Virus record (IMG/VR): IMGVR_UViG_3300030118_000538
Location: 1-48,169 of that record
Direction: 5' to 3' (one strand)
Origin: a virus
Length of the DNA: 48,169 nt
Made by a program: the position numbers and the translations under genes. Below the pieces are notes generated by a model. The model made no database searches. It saw only the letters and a program-made list of their open reading frames with translations, and was not told the origin of the DNA. Within the stretch, counting starts at the first letter, position 1; every line of letters begins with the position of its first letter. Below are positions 14,853 through 21,874 of this stretch, piece after piece.

Positions 14853-15306
14853 CGGTAATTGTAAGTGTAATAAACTCGCCATCTGACACATAGGTAATAG
14901 TATTTCCTTCCAAAGTAATAGTACCTTCTGTACTAGGAGTTTCTCCAAACAAGTTTTCTACTAATTGCCTAGATAACTGTGCGTATATACGACTTTCTAA
15001 ATTTCTTATAAACCTTGCTAATGTTGTGTTTTCTTTGTCTCTTTCTATCTCTTCTTGTAATGCCTTGATTTCATCTTTCAAGGCTTTCTTTCTGTTAAAT
15101 TCTTGATTTTCTATTGTCAAATAATGCGATGATGTGCCTATACCTGAAAAACTAGGACTTTTGAATTTGAATACCATTTCATCTGCAAAAACACTCTGAA
15201 TAGAACCAACTAAGACTGTTAAAACAATAAAAGACAAACCAATTATGGCAAACCACATCTTGAATTTTTCATCTTTTGCTTGTTGTGCTTTTGTCTTTTT
15301 TTTCAT
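14797..15306 (-). CDS. csgF: CsgF-like curli assembly factor
   Basis: A 169-residue protein with a basic N-terminus, hydrophobic segment at 18-36 and a probable cleavage after VFA (residue 41). The mature start DEMVFKFKSPSFSG closely matches the N-terminus of E. coli CsgF, the part that plugs into the CsgG channel. The C-terminal portion (LSRQLVENLFG, then TITLEGNTITYVSDGEFITLTITDE) matches CsgF's helix and beta region. It anchors curlin nucleation at the pore in bacteria. Gene order csgF-csgG-curlin differs from E. coli csgDEFG and csgBAC. No csgE, csgC or csgD is seen in the window. Confidence 0.85.
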   Translation of the reverse strand: MKKKTKAQQAKDEKFKMWFAIIGLSFIVLTVLVGSIQSVFADEMVFKFKSPSFSGIGTSSHYLTIENQEFNRKKALKDEIKALQEEIERDKENTTLARFIRNLESRIYAQLSRQLVENLFGETPSTEGTITLEGNTITYVSDGEFITLTITDETGGTTVITLPIGNFTF

Positions 15307-15550
15307 TATCTTTAAGTTTATTTTCTTCCTTAAGCTCTAAAACTGTATTTACCTTCTGTTGTAATCGTATCATATCTTGGTCTAAAAGACGCAACTGGTC
15401 AGTCAATCTTATAATGGTTTTTTTCATGTCCTCTACAGCAGGACTTATCGTATTTGTTATTGTTTGCCATACATACCAGACGAAATATCCTAGTCCTACA
15501 ACCATAACTACAGGAAAACCAAAGTCAGCTATTAACTGTCCAATGTCCAT
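15269..15550 (-). CDS. Small one-TM coiled-coil protein (paralogue of the gene at 15843)
   Basis: A 93-residue protein: TM helix at about 11-32 (FPVVMVVGLGYFVWYVW), then a coiled coil through residue 75 with LLDQDMIRLQQKVNTVLEL, then a highly charged lysine-rich tail. Its pattern matches the next upstream gene along its length, indicating duplication. Similar proteins near tail genes in marine phages are sometimes called holin-like. It overlaps csgF by 38 bases. Function is unproven. Confidence 0.7.
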   Translation of the reverse strand: MDIGQLIADFGFPVVMVVGLGYFVWYVWQTITNTISPAVEDMKKTIIRLTDQLRLLDQDMIRLQQKVNTVLELKEENKLKDNEKKDKSTTSKR

Positions 15551-15843
15551 TAATCTCTTCTTGCGTCTATTTTTCCATCTTCTACAAAATTCTCTGCTCT
15601 TGCAATTCTTTGCAAATCTGGACTAAGATCAAGTGCTGCAGATACACTTGTATCTATTCTAATCATGTCATTGTTCATTATAGAAGCTCTTGTAATAAGC
15701 ATTTGTGTTATGCCTTGTATAGTTTTTATCTCTGCAACAAGACCATCCATTAGCTGCTTCATAACTAAAAATATAAAGTAAGCCATAACCAAAGCACCTG
15801 CTATTGGTACACCTACCTCAGCTATCAGATTGAACGCTTCCAT
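15550..15843 (-). CDS. Small one-TM coiled-coil protein
   Basis: A 97-residue protein with a TM helix at about 8-29 and a helical region with MNNDMIRIDTSVSAALDL. It aligns with its downstream neighbour (LIAxxGxP near the start, DMIR and LxL later), so the two are tandem paralogues and could form a hetero-oligomer. The stop and the neighbour's ATG share one base. Holin-like or anchoring roles are possible; no motif decides. Confidence 0.7.
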   Translation of the reverse strand: MEAFNLIAEVGVPIAGALVMAYFIFLVMKQLMDGLVAEIKTIQGITQMLITRASIMNNDMIRIDTSVSAALDLSPDLQRIARAENFVEDGKIDARRD

Positions 15844-15982
15844 ATAATCTTTTGTTTTCCTCTTTTAAGTGTTTTAAATAATGTTTTAAGTTTCTTTCTA
15901 TTCTGTAGTTTGCATAGAGTTTGAATCCTATAAGACCGAACAATACAAGCAAGTTTAAAAAGATAACAAAAAACTCTATCAA
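15818..15982 (-). CDS. Small TTG-initiated membrane protein (54 residues)
   Basis: This gene begins with TTG at 15982, overlapping the previous stop in TTGA, and has AAGGAG seven bases upstream. The product starts (M)IEFFVIFLNLLVLFGLIG, a TM helix, then a basic helical tail with HYLKHLKEENKRLYG. It ends at TGA (15818-15820), overlapping the next gene by 26 bases. It fills an otherwise empty 135-base stretch in a cluster of small membrane proteins. The alternative frame across the same interval gives a highly basic, cysteine-containing product that looks spurious. Confidence 0.65.
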   Translation of the reverse strand: MIEFFVIFLNLLVLFGLIGFKLYANYRIERNLKHYLKHLKEENKRLYGSVQSDS

Positions 15983-16308
15983 TTATCTTCTCCTTTGAAT
16001 TTTTTACTTTGACCTGAAGTACCTGCATATATACCAAATACTGCTGCCATAGCACCTACAACAATAGAAACTAAAGCAGATTGCTCTAAATTAGGCTCAG
16101 GTAGTTCCATAAACCATATGACAACTTTATAAAGCAGAACTATATATACACTGACAAATATTCTTGGAAATATCCTCCAAGCATCTACAGTTTTAGCCAA
16201 ATGCACCCATTTCATGTAAGGATTATCTCCATCATTTACAGGCGTGACATCAATATCTAGCTCTAATTTTTTCTTTATTGGCTCATCTTGTTTTGGCTCG
16301 TCAATCAT
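15979..16308 (-). CDS. Two-TM membrane protein, holin candidate
   Basis: A 109-residue protein with an acidic N-terminus, a segment YMKWVHLAKTVDAWRIFPR typical of a marine-phage membrane family, and TM helices at about 52-70 and 77-95. The tail is charged (GQSKKFKGEDN). Two TM helices with a charged tail suit a class II holin, but it lies 7 kb from the endolysin. It competes with the one-TM protein at 9374 for that role. Confidence 0.7.
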   Translation of the reverse strand: MIDEPKQDEPIKKKLELDIDVTPVNDGDNPYMKWVHLAKTVDAWRIFPRIFVSVYIVLLYKVVIWFMELPEPNLEQSALVSIVVGAMAAVFGIYAGTSGQSKKFKGEDN

Positions 16309-16531
16309 AAAAATAACCTCCTATTTGATCATATCCAAACTGTATTAACTTTTTTTGATAAATCATTGCTTCATTTATATCATATATCCTCTCTGTTTTG
16401 ATCTCATCCTCTGGGTTTGGTTTTTGCAAAAGCTCTATCACCTCTACTGTGTCATCTTCAAGTATCTTAAAAGATACATAATGACCTTCATGCACCCAAA
16501 GTCCTGACCAAATTAGTAAATCATCCATCAA
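16301..16531 (-). CDS. Hypothetical small tail-region protein
   Basis: A 76-residue acidic protein (MMDDLLIWSGLWVHEGHYVSF) with a predicted beta region followed by a helix. It overlaps both neighbours by four to eight bases. It is not recognised. Position after the tail chaperone-like gene suggests a tail or host-interface role. Confidence 0.65.
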   Translation of the reverse strand: MMDDLLIWSGLWVHEGHYVSFKILEDDTVEVIELLQKPNPEDEIKTERIYDINEAMIYQKKLIQFGYDQIGGYFYD

Positions 16532-16914
16532 GTAGGTTCGGTTGGAAAAGTTGTGCTTTCAACAGTATTTTCTTTGCTGTCTGTATAAGATGCCATCATA
16601 TCTCTTAGTTGTTGCCTATAAGTTGCCCATTCTGCTTTTTTGCTGTCTGTTAATGGACTATCTGGCATTTGTGTCCAATCACTATCTTTTAAGAGTATAT
16701 TTCTCTTTTGTCTTACTTCTGCGGTATTTTGACCTGAAATATAATCATCATAATCAACAATTTTAGTGCCATTCCATTTCTTTTTTGATATTTGATACTT
16801 GCCTTCTACATATCCATATGTTGAGGTGTCCAAATGACTTATTTCATCAATAGAATTTATGTTTCTTGTAGATATAATTTGCCCAGTTGATTTTAAGTAA
16901 ATACTGATGTCCAT
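16528..16914 (-). CDS. Tail assembly chaperone-like protein (XkdW type)
   Basis: The 128-residue protein has an N-terminal beta region and the segment ILLKDSDWTQMPDSPLTDSKK followed by WATYRQQLRDM, the signature of small phage tail or fibre assembly chaperones. Its start abuts the stop of the J-like tip protein gene. It probably helps fold or attach fibre proteins. This is separate from the frameshifted chaperone at 24193. Confidence 0.8.
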   Translation of the reverse strand: MDISIYLKSTGQIISTRNINSIDEISHLDTSTYGYVEGKYQISKKKWNGTKIVDYDDYISGQNTAEVRQKRNILLKDSDWTQMPDSPLTDSKKAEWATYRQQLRDMMASYTDSKENTVESTTFPTEPT

Positions 16915-19900
16915 TATCTAAATACTCCTTCTACAGATAAAGTATATTGTAATCTTGGACTTGCTACGCCAAAAAGACCGCCAAACCCATAGATATACAA
17001 TACTGTTGAGCTAGATGTGCTTGTAGTAATAGAAAAAGCATGAGATACACCTAGACCCTCTGCAAACACAAGATTAGTGAACTGGTTGGCATTTGTACCT
17101 AATCCAGAGATGGCAGTTACACTTGCACCTGTTGCATAACCACAAATTAGATTGATAGCTGTAGAATGGACTTGTGTACCAACTGGATTCACAAATAATC
17201 TAATAAGAAAAGTTTTTGAAACTGCTGTTACTGTAGCAGGTATAGTCAAGGTTATAGGAGTTGATAACCTTTCAGGCGTTGTGAAACTGGTATTACTACT
17301 TGTGTTAGTGTTTGACATCGTATATATGCCTTCATCTGCAAGAACTGCACCAAGCGTACCTGCGTTAACATGACTGTTTGCATCAAAAGTTCCTACATTT
17401 AAACCATTTGAAGTAACTGATAGAGTTGTTCCATTTAATTTTATGCGATTGGCATTAAGTTCACCTGCAGTAATGTTACTTGCGGTTATGTTATTTATAT
17501 TCAAAGTAGAAGCGTCTATTGTTCCTGCTGTAAGCGTTCCTACATCTGCAGATATTGCTGAGAGGGTGGCAACATTTATTTCTGTTGCTGTGACCGCATT
17601 TGCAGCTATGGAATCTTGATTTACTGCATCTGTATCTATAAGGGCATTTGTAACTGCGTCATTAACAATGTCAGCAGTATTAGCATTAGTAAAGTTACCT
17701 TGTACTGAACCTACAAAGTTAGAATGCACATCTGAATGATTTACTGCTCTTACCCAATAATAATAAGTGACACCTGCTGTAAGACCACTAGCTTTGCCAT
17801 CTACAAAGGTGGAAACAGAGTTTGGCGAACCATATTGAGTGTTAATTAAGCCATCACTATCACTTGTTGGTGTGCTGTTAGAAGTCTTTCGGTATATTTT
17901 TACTGCTTTTAGATCGCTGTTATTTGGATTTGTATAACTGACGACAATATTAAAAGGCTTACCTGTTGAAGCAGATAAACCACTTGGGTCGCTAGGAGCT
18001 GCACTGGCAGCAGCTATCGTAATGTTCACATTACTCGTATAGGCAGAATAAACATTACGATCTGAAAAATGCCTTACTCTTACATTGTATTGTTGTCCTG
18101 CGGTGACATTCGGTATAAAGGCTTGACTTGTTCCTGCACCTACAACTATAGCTTGATAAGCTGAATCGGTAGACAATTTATATGAAACCTCAGTTCCAAA
18201 CAGATAAGGAGATGTACTGTTAGTCCAAGTCGCTTTTATGTTTATTTTTGAAGTAGTGCCATCCAAAGTAAGAACTTGAGACAACGCAAGATTGCTTGGT
18301 TGTGACATCTCAAAAGAACCTGCAGGAACTTCACTTATTGGTCCTTGAGTAATAGGAGTTACATAATCATTAGTTACAAAGTCATACACAGCAGCTTCTA
18401 TTTCTTTCAAAACAAGTCTTGTTGCTGCAACAGGTGCTTCATCTATTTCTTTGAACTCTAAGTTAGTAGATACAACCTCAAACATTTTGTTAGAAAAATT
18501 AAGCCTTTCATTTGTTATGTAAACAAAGTCTGCAGGTTGCAATCTCATAAACTTAGTTGTGGTTAGCAATGATACTTGTAAAGTCTTTCTTTGATGTTGC
18601 AAAGCAATCTTAGCTAATCTTTCTGCAGTGGTATTGGTTTGTGTGTAAGGCAGTTGCACTTCCATTCTTTTTAAATAGTTAGCGTTTGCTTCACCAGTTG
18701 GTACATCTTCTGAGACAAAAGTTGCATTTGTTAGCTCTGGCGTATCTGTAGCTTGAAAATTATTATTTTTATCAACAAAAACAGCTTTAACACTATTGAA
18801 TAGCTCATTTGACTGCGTATTTTTTGTAAGATTGACAGCTTCTAATAGATCATCGTCTGTAATCGTTAAAGATGGTGTTTGGGCTGCAGCTACAAATACA
18901 TTGAACATACCATTCGTAAAAGTTAATTTACCACCACAAGCACTTAACAAGCCTTCTATGACACCTGTACCATCGGCACTCATATTGGTAAAACCATTTG
19001 CGGTATATCTTTCCTCTGAGACACCTCCAATATTAGAAACTGTTTGCTCACAAGTATTAGCTGCAGACATGAAACCTCCTGCGTTTGCAGACAGGTTTAA
19101 TTCAGTAGAAGTAGCTTTCAAACCATAAGTAGTATCTGAAAGATAATCTAAAATACATAAAGCAGGATTATCCGACCATTCATGAGTAGATGCTGTACCG
19201 AGTCTATGTGAACCATCACCTCCTACTGTAGTGTCTTTTCTAGGGTCATATAGTTTTTTACCTTTTATCTTCATTGAAATCTTCGGTACTTGAGGTAATT
19301 TTTCTGGGTCATAGATCATTTCTAAATACATATAAGAACAACCTGTGAGTTTAAAATTATTATCTATGATTGTACTTCCATGCGTAGTCCTAGCTAAAGA
19401 ATCATGTGCTGTCTGACTGCCATCATGAAAGGTAAACCTAGCAAGTCTACCGCTACCAAAATTGTTATCGTTTTCTGTATTTGTAAAATCAGAGTTTGTT
19501 ACAGTGTAGATTTTATTATCAGTACCTGCACCAGAAGAGGTCGTTGTAGTTGTAGTTATAGTGACATCATTGAAATGTAAACTTGTAAATCCTTCTACTT
19601 CGTGTCCTGAAAACACTACCATCATAGATAATTTGTTGTTATCAGTGCCTGTAGTTCTTAAAAAATTTATAACACCACCAACTACAGTCTCTCCATATAT
19701 TATTTGTCTTGGCTTTATTGCACCTCTTGTAGTAGCTTTTGTGCCAAAATTAGCGTTGTTTGCTTCTATTCCTTTGGAGGTCATCATGCCTATACCTGCT
19801 GATATAAGCGTTGTAGCAAATGTCATGATTGCTACTGTTGCAAGTGATGGCAAAGCCACTGCTAAGGCAGCAGGTAATAAAGCTCCTCCTGTAGCTACAA

Positions 19901-19952
19901 CTGCGACTGCAATCGCAGTAGCAATTATTGCTGTCTTTATAGCCTTAGCCAT
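16914..19952 (-). CDS. J-like tail tip/host specificity protein
   Basis: At 1012 residues this is the central tail tip protein. Residues 1-55 are very hydrophobic and alanine-rich (ATAIAVAVVATGGALLPAAL). Residues 60-500 carry the baseplate-hub region, including IYGETVVGG and a CILDYLSDTTYGL segment. Fibronectin type III-like repeats lie at about 555-760 and a beta-rich C-terminus completes it. It would form the tail tip and contact the host envelope. Order (distal tail, hub, NlpC-like, J) matches other siphoviruses. The C-terminal 250 residues are the likely receptor-facing, variable part. Confidence 0.85.
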   Translation of the reverse strand: MAKAIKTAIIATAIAVAVVATGGALLPAALAVALPSLATVAIMTFATTLISAGIGMMTSKGIEANNANFGTKATTRGAIKPRQIIYGETVVGGVINFLRTTGTDNNKLSMMVVFSGHEVEGFTSLHFNDVTITTTTTTSSGAGTDNKIYTVTNSDFTNTENDNNFGSGRLARFTFHDGSQTAHDSLARTTHGSTIIDNNFKLTGCSYMYLEMIYDPEKLPQVPKISMKIKGKKLYDPRKDTTVGGDGSHRLGTASTHEWSDNPALCILDYLSDTTYGLKATSTELNLSANAGGFMSAANTCEQTVSNIGGVSEERYTANGFTNMSADGTGVIEGLLSACGGKLTFTNGMFNVFVAAAQTPSLTITDDDLLEAVNLTKNTQSNELFNSVKAVFVDKNNNFQATDTPELTNATFVSEDVPTGEANANYLKRMEVQLPYTQTNTTAERLAKIALQHQRKTLQVSLLTTTKFMRLQPADFVYITNERLNFSNKMFEVVSTNLEFKEIDEAPVAATRLVLKEIEAAVYDFVTNDYVTPITQGPISEVPAGSFEMSQPSNLALSQVLTLDGTTSKINIKATWTNSTSPYLFGTEVSYKLSTDSAYQAIVVGAGTSQAFIPNVTAGQQYNVRVRHFSDRNVYSAYTSNVNITIAAASAAPSDPSGLSASTGKPFNIVVSYTNPNNSDLKAVKIYRKTSNSTPTSDSDGLINTQYGSPNSVSTFVDGKASGLTAGVTYYYWVRAVNHSDVHSNFVGSVQGNFTNANTADIVNDAVTNALIDTDAVNQDSIAANAVTATEINVATLSAISADVGTLTAGTIDASTLNINNITASNITAGELNANRIKLNGTTLSVTSNGLNVGTFDANSHVNAGTLGAVLADEGIYTMSNTNTSSNTSFTTPERLSTPITLTIPATVTAVSKTFLIRLFVNPVGTQVHSTAINLICGYATGASVTAISGLGTNANQFTNLVFAEGLGVSHAFSITTSTSSSTVLYIYGFGGLFGVASPRLQYTLSVEGVFR

Positions 19953-20361
19953 CTATACGCCAACCTCTCAATGCAAGTTCTGTAGGTTTTACAGCTATGC
20001 CATCATCAGAAGGACATAAAATATTAACACCATTGTGAATGCCACACATTTCAGTTTGTTCTTTCCAGATTACTAGATCACCACACTGCAAAAATACAGG
20101 TTTTATTTTTTTTAGATTTTGTGCTTTGGCAGCTTTATCAATAGCTTTGCCCAGAGTTCCACCATATTCTTTGATTGCTTTCATGGCAGATTCTTCATCC
20201 TTCCATTTTAAGGTTTTGGGTATTAGGCTTTTGCCTGTCATGACCTTTATACAGGCATCTGAAAATTTACAACAATCCCACTTTGCCCACACAAAGGGTT
20301 TATTATAAACCTCCTCTATGTATGCAAATAAATCTGATTGCCAATCTGGTTTTTTTTTCAT
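19945..20361 (-). CDS. NlpC/P60-like tail peptidase (DUF6950 type)
   Basis: The 138-residue protein contains FVWAKWDCCKFSDAC, with the likely nucleophile Cys, then a GDLVIWKE stretch and IHNGVNIL bearing the His. This is the cysteine peptidase arrangement of NlpC/P60-like tail proteins such as lambda K. Located just before J, it probably cuts peptidoglycan locally during genome entry or aids tail maturation. It overlaps J by eight bases and the hub gene by four. Confidence 0.8.
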   Translation of the reverse strand: MKKKPDWQSDLFAYIEEVYNKPFVWAKWDCCKFSDACIKVMTGKSLIPKTLKWKDEESAMKAIKEYGGTLGKAIDKAAKAQNLKKIKPVFLQCGDLVIWKEQTEMCGIHNGVNILCPSDDGIAVKPTELALRGWRIDG

Positions 20362-20993
20362 CGTATAACTGTCTGTGCTTTATCTTGATTACTATTGCCT
20401 CCACCCCCTGCACTGGTATCTGTATTAGAAGGTCTACCCCAATCAATCTCTTTATCTTGAATAGCCATAACATACTTAAAACCAGTATCAGAACTGTCTA
20501 TTATTTGTTGTGAGGCTAAGGTATATCTTAGATTGCAAGGTCTATTTAAATCTACTAAACGATTTTCAGCGTTAACAGTTATTGACATACCTTGTGGGTC
20601 ATCATTAACAGTAAGATTTGTCATTCTTCCAGAAAATAAAATTATCTCTCCTGCACTTTCATTAGAACCACCACTGAGGTAACCCATAAAAAGTGTTATT
20701 TTTCTATTCTGTATATCTTCAGATAAAGCTAAATTCAGCACAGTTTCATCCATACCTGACATTACAAAAGAAGCATTAGTTGAAGCAACATCCATGTTGT
20801 CCTCAACATCGCTAACACTTAGTAAAGTACCTGCACCTGTATAGGTTTCTCCATTGATAAGTAAGTCATCATAACCAGTCCAAAGTCTAACAGTATCAGT
20901 ATCAAACTCTGCTTTTACTGCTAAGAATATTATTTGATGATCAGCACCTAATCTATTAGTGATATTTGCATCTATGCCACTTCTACTAGCCAT
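20358..20993 (-). CDS. Tail tip hub protein (DUF2163-like)
   Basis: A 211-residue protein with VRLWTGYDDLLINGETYTGAG near the start and repeated beta strands, the pattern of DUF2163 or lambda L-like tail tip proteins. Its place between the distal tail gene and the NlpC-like peptidase is standard for siphovirus tail tips. The final 20 residues are glycine-, serine- and asparagine-rich. No cysteine cluster for an iron-sulphur site is evident. Confidence 0.75.
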   Translation of the reverse strand: MASRSGIDANITNRLGADHQIIFLAVKAEFDTDTVRLWTGYDDLLINGETYTGAGTLLSVSDVEDNMDVASTNASFVMSGMDETVLNLALSEDIQNRKITLFMGYLSGGSNESAGEIILFSGRMTNLTVNDDPQGMSITVNAENRLVDLNRPCNLRYTLASQQIIDSSDTGFKYVMAIQDKEIDWGRPSNTDTSAGGGGNSNQDKAQTVIR

Positions 20994-21874
20994 TAAGTAT
21001 TACTTGCAGAAACATCCTCAATGACAGAAAAAGATATGCCATAAGTAGATGCTCTATCAGCACTCCAATTTATTTCATTTGACTGTAATCTAAACAAACC
21101 TTTTGGATTCTGAAAGGTAACAAAGTAACCATCTGTGAGGTCTTTTCTCAATCTTGGTTCAGTTTTTACTGCAACGCTTGTTCCTGATCTGACAGCATCT
21201 TCGGTCACAAGCAGTAATTGAAAAGGTTGATGTGATAAACTATTACCACTTAAAACCCCTAAGTAATCACCTGCTAGAATAGTTCCTGTATCGCTACTTA
21301 CTGTTGTTAATGCTATGCCTGTAGCTCCTGATACATTTTGTCTAATTTTGCATCCTGCAGTATTACTTTCTGTAGTCAAAGTAGTCGTAGTAATTATTGT
21401 AGTGGCATTAGTGACTGACGAAACTTTATGTGTGCCATTGTTAGCTTCGTTAGTAGCACCAGTCACATGGACAAAATCACCTGCAATCAGACTTCCAAAA
21501 ATGCTTGTTCCTGCTGTGATTGTTGCACCACTGAACGATAATGTTTCGCTTGAGTCATCTACTCTTCTTGAAGCTGTAAGATGTGTTTGCCCATATGTTC
21601 CTTGATTTGTTTTTGCATCTGGGTCGCCTAACTGAAATGAATTTATTTGTCCTTGACAATTAGCAAGAAAAGACTGCCATTGACTTGCTTGAGTTCTACT
21701 CAAAGGAGGCAAAGTCAGATCACCTGCAAAATAATTATATCCAAACTCTTGCGTTTTCTTTTGCCCTGTAAATGGACTTACTGTTACACCAACTGTTCTT
21801 ACTAGAGACCATGTACTATCAGAAAAGTTTGGTGTACTGGGCATAGTTACTATATTGTTTGTACTTGTTGTCAT
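20993..21874 (-). CDS. Distal tail / minor tail protein
   Basis: The 293-residue protein has WSLVRTVGVTVSPFTGQKKT near the start and LTLPPLSRTQASQWQSFLANCQG, characteristic of distal tail proteins adjoining tape measure genes. A threonine-rich domain at about 90-190 appears inserted relative to short family members. It would form the ring joining tail tube and tip. Start and stop overlap neighbours by one base each. Confidence 0.75.
   Translation of the reverse strand: MTTSTNNIVTMPSTPNFSDSTWSLVRTVGVTVSPFTGQKKTQEFGYNYFAGDLTLPPLSRTQASQWQSFLANCQGQINSFQLGDPDAKTNQGTYGQTHLTASRRVDDSSETLSFSGATITAGTSIFGSLIAGDFVHVTGATNEANNGTHKVSSVTNATTIITTTTLTTESNTAGCKIRQNVSGATGIALTTVSSDTGTILAGDYLGVLSGNSLSHQPFQLLLVTEDAVRSGTSVAVKTEPRLRKDLTDGYFVTFQNPKGLFRLQSNEINWSADRASTYGISFSVIEDVSASNT

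Noticed and set aside
14852-14948. Longer CsgG start at a TTG at 14948
   Set aside because: The extra 32 residues would bury the lipoprotein signal. The ATG at 14852 places a correct lipobox at residue 20.
15825-16055. 76-residue leftward ORF in the gap between membrane genes
   Set aside because: The product is very basic and lacks a ribosome site. The alternative frame with a TTG start, strong AAGGAG and a TM helix (15818-15982) explains the interval better.
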